Assembly: GCA_021613535.1 (NCBI GenBank)
Contig: CP075492.1
Location: 13,640,001-13,704,000, forward strand
Direction: 5' to 3'
Source: Adineta vaga
Lineage: Eukaryota > Rotifera
DNA length: 64,000 nt
A program made the translations under genes and the position numbers. The first letter of the stretch is position 1. Each line of letters opens with the position of its first letter. The notes beneath the pieces are model-generated. The model made no database searches. It saw nothing but the letters and a program-made list of their open reading frames with translations, and had not been told where the DNA came from. This document shows, one piece after another, positions 45,123 through 55,632 of the stretch.

Positions 45123-46493
45123 ATGAAGGTAAGTAATGATCTCTATAGTGTTGGCGTGTGATGATTTTTTGTTTTGTTTTTGTACTATAGATAATACTCT
45201 TTTGTATCCTATTTGGAACAGTTGTTAGTGACTTATCACTTGAATGGATTAAATTTAAACAGGATTATAACAAACAATATCCAAATGCTGCTGAAGAACT
45301 CGAACGTAAGCAAATATTTATTGACAATGTGAACCGAATGCGAAAATTTCAACAAACTTATTCGGATGCTACATTTACGATGGGTATTAACCACTTAGCA
45401 GATCGACGCATTCAGGTAATTCTTTCTAATACAATTTATCCAATGAAGAACTAAAACATTCCATAGGAACTTGTTTCGGGCACAAAATCTTCTTTAAAAT
45501 CTTATCCTGTATCATCGAAACAATCTGTTGAAGTAAAAGATTTTCCTGAGTCACTTGATTGGCGTGTAAAAGGTGTAATTTCACCTGTACATAGCCAAGG
45601 TTTAGTAGGAGAAATCATTGCTGCTATTGTCAGTACTGGTAATGATTGAAACGCATTGTCATAAGTGATTTTGATTCTCTAATATATTTTTTGTTTTACA
45701 TAGAACTCGTGGAAACTCTCAAAGCTATCGAAGCAAAAAACTTCATCGAAGGCAGCATCTCTCGTGTATATGATTGTTGCCCACAATCCATTGATGTTTT
45801 CGAATGTATAAGAAATATGAGTGGTATTTGTAAAAATAGTGACTACCCTACTGCCCTAAAGAAATGTGAACCAAATCAATGCAAACCATTTTTTACCGTA
45901 TGTGATATTTACATCAATATATTTCGTGAAACATGTTAGTTTGAAATGTGTGTAGTTTGATAAAATTAACAAGCTTGCAAATAATGATGAAACCACCATG
46001 TTAGCATGGATGCAAGAATCTACACTTTGGGCAGAAGTTGATGCTGAAAAATTTGCAATGTATATGGGAGGTATCTATGATGAACCAGCATGTTCACAAA
46101 CGTCAATCGATCATGTGGTAAAAAATAGAACAAATCTTGTAATTTCATTTGTCTGTTAAAATAATTTTCTCCGACGTAGTTACAAATCGTTGGTTATGGA
46201 GTTGAAGGTGGTAATCCTTATTGGATATGCAAAAATAGTTGGGGTAAATGGCCATATTAATGAAAAGTATATCTGCAATATTTATTTGATTGTTTCTTTT
46301 TGTAGGCGAAGACTGGGGAGAAAAGGGCTATATACGTATTGCACGCGGTAAAAATATGTGTGCTATTGCCACACAAGTCGTACAAGTTGCTAATACAAAG
46401 ACGAGTGATGCTAGACGATCACAGACCATTATTCCAATGTTTTTCATCCTTATGTTAACAATAGTTGTTCAAAGGATTTCTAATTACTATTAA
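45123..46493 (+). CDS. Papain-family homologue lacking the catalytic cysteine
   Basis: Seven exons join in phase to 336 residues: 45123-45128, 45191-45415, 45467-45638, 45704-45897, 45956-46117, 46180-46243 and 46306-46493. They encode a signal peptide, an I29-type prodomain (ERxxIFxxNVxRM form, ..TFTMGINHLAD), a mature start DWRVKGVISPV, H252 in SIDHV, N272 in CKNSWG, and DWGEKGYIRIARG..NMC. The active-site block is QGLVGEIIAA where papain has QGxCGSCWA, so Cys25 is Ile127 and Cys22 and Trp26 are also gone. The oxyanion Gln, His and Asn remain. A hydrophobic C-terminus (IIPMFFILMLTIVV) suggests GPI or membrane attachment. It cannot be a cysteine protease and may be an inhibitor, receptor or chaperone. 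Confidence 0.82.
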
Positions 46494-46915
46494 TTGAAAC
46501 AATAAACTAACAACAAACTATATCGATATTTTATTTAAGTTATTTTTCATAAATAAATCAATTCAATTCATTGTTTCTTGTTATTTTCTTTGATCGTCAA
46601 CGGAATGCGAGTTCCTATTTAATACTACGAGATGCAGTAAAGAATATCTATTTCATTAAAACCTTAAATGACCGTCTTCGCTTTCGAGAAAAGTTAAAGA
46701 ATGAAGTTGAATGAATTTAACCTCATGCTCCAAAGCTGTTAAATAGAGTGATTGGAATGACAAGTTTTTTATTATTAAATAATAGCAAGTGCAATGGATG
46801 AGGTACATATATATAAACAAAATAATCGTATTGCTATAAGATAAGCAAGCATGTTAGTTATAAGCGTGAGAAACAAGTTCTTTTTAAGTATATTTTTGTA
46901 TTTAATCAATACCAG
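46494..46915. other. Spacer between convergent genes
   Basis: AT-rich 3' flanks of the papain-like gene and the Cys-rich peptide gene. Nothing else is seen. Confidence 0.4.
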
Positions 46916-47128
46916 TTAACACGGTGTACAACAACAAGTTGATGCTTTTCGTTTACAGCCACCAGAGCAGTAACAATCTTCACCACCATCTTTTGACGAA
47001 CAGCTTCGACCTTCATCCGCTTTTAATTCCGCATTAGTTAAATCTTGAACAGCAAGAGTATTGCTAAATTGTATGGACACTACTAGCATAATTATTACCA
47101 AAGAAAGTAATGTATAAGAAAGACGCAT
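46916..47128 (-). CDS. Small secreted cysteine-rich peptide
   Basis: A single-exon frame of 70 residues. A signal peptide (MRLSYTLLSLVIIMLVVSIQFSNTLA) is followed by an acidic segment (VQDLTNAELKADEGR) that could be a propeptide, and a ~29-residue C-terminal part with eight Cys in the order C-x8-C-x-C-x3-C-x6-CCC-x2-C. This precursor layout is shared by defensin-like, knottin-like and metal-binding secreted peptides; the sequence does not decide between them and I assign no activity. A TATATATA at 47182-47189 lies about 55 nt upstream of the ATG and is a plausible TATA box. Confidence 0.7.
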   Translation of the reverse strand: MRLSYTLLSLVIIMLVVSIQFSNTLAVQDLTNAELKADEGRSCSSKDGGEDCYCSGGCKRKASTCCCTPC

Positions 47129-47194
47129 TTTGAACTTGTTTTCACTTGATAAATTAACTCAATATACATTACAACGTTACCTATATATAGTTGA

Positions 47195-48130
47195 GAAGAA
47201 AAGTGATGGATAGATTATATTTTATTGCGTATTCATGATTATTTAGGTAAGTATAGGAAGTAAAATATTACGTATAATGTCATTACTTTTATCTATATTT
47301 ATCAACAACGTATAAAATCATGTACAGCAGCTATTTTTGACTATAAATCGATTGCGTATGTTGAAAATTAAGGATATCTATATTTATATCATTACGGATT
47401 TTTGATAGTCGTCTGCATTCATTATCGATCGATAGAGTATATAAGGTGTTCAGTCTTTTCCCTTTTCTAGCGAAACGTTGATTTTGGCTGGAATTCTCAA
47501 CAGTGTCGAAACATTCGTTGTATTCAGAATTGAATTACATATAATTTCAGCTGCCAAATAGTGTTTTATGCTCATCTTAAGCTAGATTAACTGATATGTA
47601 GTTATTGATTCTTCAATCCGTTGAAACACCGTTTGAATGTATATTGCATGTATAGTACTTGTTTGTTAAACAATATTTGTTGGACAAAGTTTTGTCAATT
47701 ATGTTTCATCATACAAGCAAATGTTGCTGCATCACTAACTTTTGAGTCAACTTCTACGAAAAGAAATAACAGAATTTTAACTTAGGCCACAGAGTTGCAG
47801 TGATATCACCGTCTGTTTCCTGCGAATTCATCGTAGTTGACGATGTACAATGGGTGAAAGTATGAAAACATCTGTGAAAAGTTTGTAAAACTATTCGATT
47901 GAATCGGACGACGTTTTCTTTTCAAATTTATTTTTTTAAGAAAAAGAAACAGAACAGAACAGAATTAAAATCAAACATTTTCTCTTTACACGTGTTACAA
48001 ACAAAAAAAGTCGTACACATATGATAGAGAAAAAAGTTAAATATAACTATAGCATGTATAATCCAATGAAGTTGAGTTTATTACAAATTTCAAATATATT
48101 TTCATTTTATTTATATGTAAATATCTGATC
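47195..48130. other. Gene-poor stretch
   Basis: AT-rich, between the divergent Cys-rich peptide and GT62 genes. I recognise no coding frame, RNA or repeat. Confidence 0.4.
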
Positions 48131-49243
48131 ATGAGCGAATATGTATGGTTCTTCTTCATCTTAATTTTAACGCCTTTTGTCATCGCTCTATCTTTCTTTT
48201 CGTACGGTCACATATGGTCTTTGGAATCGTTCTATAATGGTATTTCTACAAATAGCCATTCGACAACAGAAATATCCATTGAAACTACGCTTCATTGGAT
48301 TCGAACAATCAATGATGGATCGATCAATTCATATCTTCTTACTTTAGTATTAACAAAAGATAAATATTCTTGGGGTCGAAATTCAAAAAATTCATCATTT
48401 CGAACATTTCTATCGTTTCTCAACATTATAAAATCATCACATATTCCAGCAAGTAACATATCTTTAGGATTACTTACTTCATCTAAAGAAGAATATATCA
48501 AATATAAAAAGATTATAGAAATGACTTCAATGAATTACGGAGAATTATTTACACGTGTTCATATCATCTATCATCCAGGTTTTGTTGATCAAAAACAACG
48601 TACTATTTTCGATGTCGGACGTGAAGAACGTCATGACTATACTAAACAAAAAGAACGTCGACGTCTTTTATCTCGTTTACGAAACTATTTAATGATATCT
48701 ACGTTACAATCAGAAGATCATATTATCTGGCTTGATGCGGACGTCTATTTTTCATCGAATATACTCTTAAAGACAATAATCAAAAAGTCAATCGATTCAA
48801 AACTCATACATAATCTTCCTCTTGGTCTACTTACTACTCGTTGTGCTTTTGAACGAGATCCACATTCAAACTATGATTTAAATGCTTGGCTCGGTCCTCG
48901 TCGAGTACCAAATGCCAAAGAACTTGATCACATACGAAATGGTGGTATTTTCGTTGGTCGACCAACGAAAGATACAAAGATGCTTGATATCTTATTGGAA
49001 GGAACAGTAAATGAAGATCTAATCAAATTGGATAGTGTTGGTGGTACAATCCTTTATATCAAAGCAGATCTTATTCGACAAGGTCTTGTCTTTCCACCAT
49101 ATTATATTATTGGTACAGAATGGAATATGCAAGAAGGTTGGGATGGGATAGAAACAGAAGGACTCTGTTATATTGCTAGAAATTTAGGTCATGATTGTTA
49201 TGCACTTGGTGGTGATTGGGTTGTTACACATACAAACTATTGA
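48131..49243 (+). CDS. Anp1/Mnn9/Van1-type glycosyltransferase (GT62), likely alpha-mannosyltransferase
   Basis: Intronless, 370 residues from ATG 48131. An N-terminal signal anchor (WFFFILILTPFVIALSFFSY) gives type II Golgi topology. The catalytic region has RRRLLSRLRNYLM, then IIWLDADVYF with the DxD-like metal site, NAWLGPRR, LDSVGGTILYIKADL, FPPYYIIGTEWN, and the family's IETEGLCYIARNLGHDCYAL with its final VVTHTNY. In fungi this family builds the mannan backbone in the cis-Golgi as the M-Pol complexes. The family is essentially fungal with some protist members, so horizontal acquisition is likely. The lack of introns in an intron-rich neighbourhood fits that. Confidence 0.85.
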   Translation: MSEYVWFFFILILTPFVIALSFFSYGHIWSLESFYNGISTNSHSTTEISIETTLHWIRTINDGSINSYLLTLVLTKDKYSWGRNSKNSSFRTFLSFLNIIKSSHIPASNISLGLLTSSKEEYIKYKKIIEMTSMNYGELFTRVHIIYHPGFVDQKQRTIFDVGREERHDYTKQKERRRLLSRLRNYLMISTLQSEDHIIWLDADVYFSSNILLKTIIKKSIDSKLIHNLPLGLLTTRCAFERDPHSNYDLNAWLGPRRVPNAKELDHIRNGGIFVGRPTKDTKMLDILLEGTVNEDLIKLDSVGGTILYIKADLIRQGLVFPPYYIIGTEWNMQEGWDGIETEGLCYIARNLGHDCYALGGDWVVTHTNY

Positions 49244-49340
49244 ATAACGAAGAAGTATAATTTAAAAACGTATTTTTATTTCGAAAAATTTATTAAATAA
49301 AATCTTGTTAAAAAAAATTCGTTCTTCGAGAGTTTTTTTT

Positions 49341-50817
49341 TCATTGTTTTTTGTATCTGTATCGTACTTTCACATCTCTATCTGGTAACATTACACCAGT
49401 ACCAACAGAATTTTTTCGAAATCCTAGTCTTTGTTCATGTTCATCACCAAGAAATTCTAATTCAATTTCTTTTACTAATGTAATTAAAATAATTTTCATT
49501 TCATTTCGTACAAAGAAACGTCCGGGACACATTGATTTTCCAGCTCCAAATGGCATATATGATGATGGAAATTTATTTAAATGTATAAATCGATCATATT
49601 TGAATTGATATGGTTCAGAAAAAATAGTTTCATCATAATGAAAAACTGTTGGATAACCACAAACTAAATCTTTCGGATGAATTTGCAAGTGACGTCCGTC
49701 ATGGAGATCCAAAGTTGTACCACCTTCTTTGTATGTACAACGCATAAGAAAAATATTTCCAATAAGACGTAATGTTTCATTGATTATACTATCCGCCAGT
49801 TTCATTTTGTTCATATCTCCATTATGAGTAATAATTTCGTCACGTAATTCTTCAAATATACGTCCATTATCAGTGATGAAGAGATAGTGAAGAACCCAGA
49901 ATGTTGTGGGAATTGTATTAGCCAAAGATGCCCAAAATAAGATCATCATATGTGCACCAACATCAGTTGATGTGAATACTTCTTTGAATTTCTCTTGATA
50001 TTGTTCTCGTGCAGCAGTGATAAATTCACTTTCATTTGGCCGCTGTTTGACAAGTAATTGTATGGCTTTTTGTCGACCTTGATATGCATCTCGATAGAAT
50101 AGTTTATAAAACCATGGTGGCAATCCACGAGCAAATACATAAAATTTTTCATTGAACAAAAGAAAATTCTTTTCTAATTCTTTTAATTCTTTGCCTTCAA
50201 TATCACCAAATAATGAACGAGTCGATGCTTCAAAAATTAATCGATGACACAAGTCCATTAGATCACATTCACGCCATTCTTCATTCAAACTAGTTCGATC
50301 TTTGTCTAATGTTTGATGAAAATGTTTAAGAAATTGAGTAGTTAAATCATTTAATGCCTCAGGACGTTGTAGAGTTTGTGAATAGATCGTTTTATGAAGT
50401 GCTTGTGATATTGATTCACGAATATCTTTAACAAAAAGGAGATAAACAATGACATATGTATCTAAATAAAATCTTACCTTTTGCTACTCGACGACTACCA
50501 AATATATTACTAACCATTTCACTACCAGAAAAAACTAGATCGGGATTTTTTGTCATCGACTGAACATCATGAATATCGAGTAGAAAAGTGAAACGTTGTC
50601 CAACAATATTTGCAGTAAAGACTGATCCATACTTGACAAAATTCTCAAAGATAAATTGATTTGCATCATTGAGAAAATCAACTAGATGGCCTAGGATAGG
50701 TGTATGATAGGGAACGAATGTATAATCTCTATAGAGTCGTTTGGTTTTCAAGTTTGAATTGATGAGAAAAGTGAAGAGACCAATAATAACAAGAATGAGA
50801 ATAGCCGTTATAAACAT
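49341..50817 (-). CDS. Cytochrome P450, CYP7/CYP8 clan
   Basis: Exon 1 (50817-50478) and exon 2 (50425-49341), with a 52-nt intron (GTAAGA..TTAAAG), give 474 residues. The N-terminal anchor is MFITAILILVIIGLFTFLI. The Pro-rich hinge is FVPYHTPILGH, the I-helix is ASLANTIPTTFW, the K-helix ETLR supplies the ExxR motif, and the haem loop FGAGKSMCPGRFF has its Cys ligand near residue 413. The I-helix lacks the usual acidic-Thr pair, as in CYP7/CYP8 enzymes, and the CPGRFF loop also fits that clan (sterol 7-alpha- or 12-alpha-hydroxylases, prostacyclin synthase). It is ER-bound and likely acts on a sterol or other lipid. An in-frame ATG 39 codons upstream was rejected because the anchor starts here. 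Confidence 0.9.
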
Positions 50818-51894
50818 GTCTTCAGGATCGTTATTCCGTTGAGCAAAAAAAATAGAAGAGTGTATATGGTATTTGATTATATATTCATTTTTCTCATTAG
50901 GTAAAAATGTAAAGGTAATTTGTTTTTGCGTCAAGCAATATACAAGTAATTAGAAAAGACGTCAATATACTGTTAAACAACGATATCAATGCGCATCTGA
51001 ATAAATCAAGTCATTCATCTTTTTTTCTTTTGAAAAACAAATATCTGCAACACAGGAAAGAACGAAAGTACGCATCAATAAATTTCTATTTTTCTTTCGA
51101 TTAGATTTATAATGTCAACTTAATTTTACGTACGATAAATAAATAAAAAACGTACATATGCAAAGATTTATTATTAAAATAAACTTTGAAAGCTCTATTT
51201 TAAACACAATCTTGTGCAAACTTTGATTTATAGTTTATTGTGTCAAGGAATATATTATTTATACGGAGAAAATGTGAATCAAAGATATATCGAACAAGTT
51301 TCGTCATGGTATCGGGATCATGTTAATTAGACATGACAAACTGAATGAAATTGGAAATGAGATGATGTCACCTGTCTTATTGATATTCAGTATTCTTGTA
51401 CGCTCAACACATAATCTTTTGTCTTTTTCTCTGGTAGATAAGTCCGTATTTTATGTGAAATAATTACATTTGAATAGAAATCATAGTCGAACAAACACAT
51501 CGTGTTTTAAAACACACAAAATTATATCTTTCCATTTGTCATAAGGATCAAGAGTGAAACATACCTCAATTAGCATTAATACTGTACAATATAGTAAAGT
51601 TACAACACATTCGTTTTTCTCTTATTTCCTTTATATTTTTATCTTTCAATATCGTGTTTTTTTTGTGTTATATTGCTGACAAATTTTCTATTGAATCAAC
51701 AAAAGAGTAAGTCAGATCTAATATTTTATGACACTTTTTCAATAACGTTGCTTTTCTCTATGCACACACATCATACAATTCGTCTCTTTCACATTCTTGT
51801 CTTAATAAAAACAGCGTCGAACTTTGCAAGTTATTCTTTAGTTTGAGTATAGCAAAGATAAGTTTATTTATACAAGCAATCACAGACAAACTTT
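50818..51894. other. Gene-poor stretch
   Basis: About 1.1 kb between the P450 start and the VIT remnant. AT-rich, no recognisable feature. Confidence 0.4.
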
Positions 51895-52440
51895 ATGGTG
51901 AATAAACTCTTACATTCGGATCATATGAAAATGTCGCGCACATCATTTCCAATGTATTTTGGTCAGAATAGAAAATTTGGTGATGCTGCTTCGACACCAT
52001 TGACTATGATCAGTTTACATGTAGAACAAAAGGTCAATGCAAGTTTTCCATCAATTGATCAAACTGCCACAACAGTAACGTTTAAAAGTAGTTACCATAC
52101 GAGATTACAGAAGTTGGTGCTTTAGAATTTACATTACCGGATACAGCAACAATGTGTGGATTTGGTAAATATAGAAAGTTAGCAAAGAAATCGTTATCAC
52201 CGTTTTTTTTATTTAGGCCTTGATGTCGATGGTCAGATTGTTGATGGTGTTGTTGTTGAAAAGGAAAAAGAAGTTCGAAAAGGTGTCGATCCTGGTTAAG
52301 TAGAAATGGTTACTGAAAATCTATTTCGTACACGAGTATATCCAAATGAAGCGGGAGGAACTCGATTTGTACATGTTATTTTTTATATTCTAATTTATTT
52401 TACTACAATTCTACATAGTTTGGATATTTCATTAGTTTGT
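51895..52440 (+). pseudogene. VIT-domain (inter-alpha-trypsin-inhibitor type) gene fragment
   Basis: From ATG 51895 the frame encodes ~70 residues with the start of a VIT domain ([21 protein letters not shown]), then shifts near 52100 into a frame with [19 protein letters not shown] family-typical intron (GTAAAT..TTTAG, about 52168-52216) leads to [20 protein letters not shown] short deletion, a TAA at 52296-52298 after KGVDPG, and [22 protein letters not shown] follow before homology ends near 52370. VIT domains usually precede a vWA domain, which is absent here. This is a decayed 5' fragment. The end coordinate is approximate. Confidence 0.65.
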
Positions 52441-52547
52441 ACACAAACAAAGAACAATGCCTTCGATATACTTTAGAGAATATCATATTATCAGAATTAT
52501 TTTGCAGTATGTTAAGTACCGCCTACTGTTCCACACAATCCGAGTAG

Positions 52548-52595
52548 GGTGTGGGTGTGGTTCCTATACTCTCACCCACACCCACACCCACACCG
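52548..52595. repeat. Telomere-like palindromic element, copy 1
   Basis: GGGTGTGGGTGTGG at 52548-52561, spacer TTCCTATACTCT, then CACCCACACCCACACCCACACC at 52574-52595. The G-rich strand runs into its own complement, so it can form a hairpin. GTTCC at 52560 and GGAAC at 52596-52600 extend the symmetry. Confidence 0.8.
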
Positions 52596-52745
52596 GAACT
52601 ATGCAATCGTTAAGAGATCGTTATTTTAGTTTAGTTAAGTTAGTAAAATAAATTCAAGATGATTGAGTATACGACAAAAAACTATGACAACAAGAGAATA
52701 AGTTTATTTCAAAAATGGAATGAAAAAGATAATTTTAAGTATATT

Positions 52746-54855
52746 TTATAATTGATTTAATGGAACTCTGTTTAAAATAATTTTACCTAGATATCGAGCA
52801 CCATAATGCTGTGTTGTATGTAAACCATCTAATGAGATTAATTTTCCTTCTGGAGTAAAAAGAGGACATGTATGATTAAAAAAACTACATGTCATGTTAA
52901 TTACATCAATAAATATTGATTTATCCAAAGTTTTTTTCAACAAGTCATTTCTTTTCAAAGCATATGTGCATGGTTGTTGATATTGATTTACGCGAAACTC
53001 ATAAGATTTGTTTTTATAGAATGTAACATTTATTGGTACACCAAAGTTTTTCGAACCTAATACAAATAATTTTTGATTTTGTGTTATATTCAATAATTCG
53101 AGTGTTTTTGGTAATCTTTCAATACTCCATTCTTCCCAATAAGCAGCTAATATAATGACATTTGCTTGACGTATAAGTGACAGTCCAAATCGAACATCAT
53201 TGTCATTAATACACATATGTTTGGTATTCTGATAAACCAAGTTTAATCTATCCTCAGGTCCCACATAAATTTGACAAGCAGGACTGACAAAATGACAACG
53301 TATTTCATAATTAGATAAACTATTTGTTTCTACAATCATGGTTAACAAATCCATTCCAAAACTATCACCAACGATTAAAAGTCTTCGATTTGTCTTCGCT
53401 GATGCTTCTGAAAATGTTAAGAAGTCTTTCATACGATAATGAAATTTTTGGTTCACATAATATGGATATCCAAGATGTTCAATATCATACATAAATGTGT
53501 CTACTTCTTTGTGTAAATTCAGACTTATATTGTTTGATGTTCGGTTTATTATAAGAAATCGATTATATATTGGATCATCTATTACGATAGAATGATTGTC
53601 TATTACTGCAGTAATTGTGAGGGAACGTTTATTAGAAGTTTTAATAAGAAATAAAGCAATTAAGAAGATTATTAGTGCTCCTAGCCATGACATATGAAAG
53701 ATATTTTTTCGAGAGAAACGATTTTGATTACGAAATGGTTGTTCCACAAAGAAATAACTGAGTGTAGCAATCAATAGAATAACAATAATCATAGAACTAA
53801 TAAATGAAATATTTTGTATATTAATTTTTTGTAAACGAAAGTAAACTAATAGAGGTTGATGCCAAAGATATGCACTATAAGAAATAAAACCTATTCCACG
53901 TAATGGTCGTGTCGACAAGACACGTCCTACTAAAGTATCATAATTTCCAAAAACAATGACTAAAGCTGTTCCAAATGTTGGTAGTGCAGTATAACAATTG
54001 GGAAAAGGAGGTATGATACGGTTGTCAAGTAATATAACGGATGCAATAATCAATATAAGTCCAATTAAAGCAAAAAATTGTGTCCATATATTAGATGACT
54101 TTTTAGAACTAAGAAAAAAAAAATTATATAGTTCTTTAATTTAATAAGTACAATACATACTTATCATCATTGTTAGTGTTTAAATAGAATGCAGCGAATG
54201 CACCAATTAACAGCTCCCAAATACGTCCGATCGGCATATAGAATGTTGCCCAAGTATGTGGTAGAAACATGTGATATGGTGTTGATGAACTTATTTGAAG
54301 ATTTCCTCCCCATTGTGCAAGAAAAAAACTACCAAATGCAGTAAAACCAAGAATAATCATCAAATAAGACCTTTTTTTATTTGCAAGTAGATAACATACT
54401 AAAGGAAAAACAAGGTAGAATTGTTCTTCTACGGCCAAGCTCCAAGTATGAATTACAGGATTGAATTCAGTTCGTTGTGAGAAATATAAACTATCTTTCC
54501 ACCAAAAGAATATATTCGAAGAAAAAGTAAGAATAGAAATAAGAGAATAGGCAGATTCTTCTAGTAATTCATATGGCATCCAATAATAGGCTATATAAGC
54601 ACTAATAAATGAAATGACATACAGTACTGGTAGAATACGACGGCATCGTCTCTCATAAAAATGAATAAGTGAAAATGTTTCCTTTTTAATATCGTCGTCA
54701 ATAATTGATGTAATCAAATATCCACTAATGACGAAAAATACATCAACACCAATATAACCTCCAGGAGTCAAATGGATTAAACCAGCATGATAAAAAATAA
54801 CTGGCAATAAAGCGAGCGCTCTCAGTCCATCAATTTCTGTACGATAAGTATGCAT
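52746..54855 (-). CDS. Acyltransferase-3 / SGNH fusion (OafA/YrhL type)
   Basis: Exon 1 (54855-54161) and exon 2 (54108-52746), with a 52-nt intron, give 685 residues. The first ~380 residues are an AT3 membrane domain of ten or more TMs with EIDGLRALALLPVIFYH, GGYIGVDVFFVISGYLI, RRCRRILP and TWSLAVEEQFY, the last including the conserved acyltransferase His region. The C-terminal ~270 residues are an SGNH hydrolase domain with GDSF (catalytic Ser) and DGLHTTQHYG (Asp-x-x-His). In bacteria such proteins O-acylate polysaccharides or peptidoglycan. Some metazoans, notably nematodes, also carry AT3-SGNH genes. Intron presence shows it is a settled nuclear gene. The acceptor substrate is unknown. 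Confidence 0.9.
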
Positions 54856-55632
54856 TAAAAATATCTATAAATATATAAAAGAGGTAACGAATTTTAAAAA
54901 TACTTACATAAAGAGGTCCATGAAAAGAAATTAGAAATCGTTGTGAATCAACGATTTTCGAAACCGCGATATTGTACGGTTTTTAGGGTATTTATAAATG
55001 ATTTGACTATCGATGGTCAAGGAAACCGGAACGAACCGTGGTTCACAAAAACCAACTTATTTATATAGGGTGTGGGTGTTGGTTGGAACCGTGGATCTTC
55101 CTATTCTATATTCACACACACAGCCACAGCCTTCATTCACTTTTTAACTAATCATAAACGACTAACAGTTTTTTTTCCGCGCCTAGTCGTATTTTAATTA
55201 TCCCGACAATGTAAAATACATCTGCTCTAGATTACCATTGAATTCAAGTTTTATTTTGGCCAAACGGAATATGATCATGTTCACGTCTCAAGCTGCTCAT
55301 GAACGCTTTCCCGATAGCGTCACAATCTTCCGTTCTCCAGATCATTAAGTAACAAAAAATGGAATTTAGGTGATTCTGTCTAGAAAAACAAACTAGTAAT
55401 AAAAAGACGAGAACAAACTCTATAGTATGAAGAAAAAAAGACGAAGAATGGCAAACAAGCATAGTAAAAGATGCCCGAGAAAACATGCTGATCAACAGAA
55501 GACATACATTCGATAGGAGAGAAAATGTGACTGTACTGACTAGAGAGGAATTTCCCAGAAGAGAGAAAAATAAAAACATATAAGTATGTATAAGGGTACA
55601 ACGCATGAAGTCCAAAAATGAAATTAATGAAT
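54856..55632. other. Intergenic with a telomere-like palindromic element
   Basis: Promoter side of the acyltransferase gene and the element at 55068-55131. Overlapping minus frames near 55244-55880 run into the neighbouring inverted-repeat element and have no motif. Confidence 0.4.
55068..55131. repeat. Telomere-like palindromic element, copy 2
   Basis: GGGTGTGGGTGTTGGTTGG, then AACCGTGGATCTTCCTATTCTATATTCA, then CACACACAGCCACAGCC. A degenerate version of the arrangement at 52548, sharing the TTCCTATTCT core. Confidence 0.6.

Noticed and set aside
48131-49243. Contamination as the source of the GT62 gene
   Set aside because: It lies between intron-bearing animal-type genes with the same base composition; long reads across the junctions would settle it.
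52548-52595. A simple telomere-telomere fusion point
   Set aside because: The same core sequence recurs at 57402 and 25718, so a dispersed repeated element explains it better than independent fusions.
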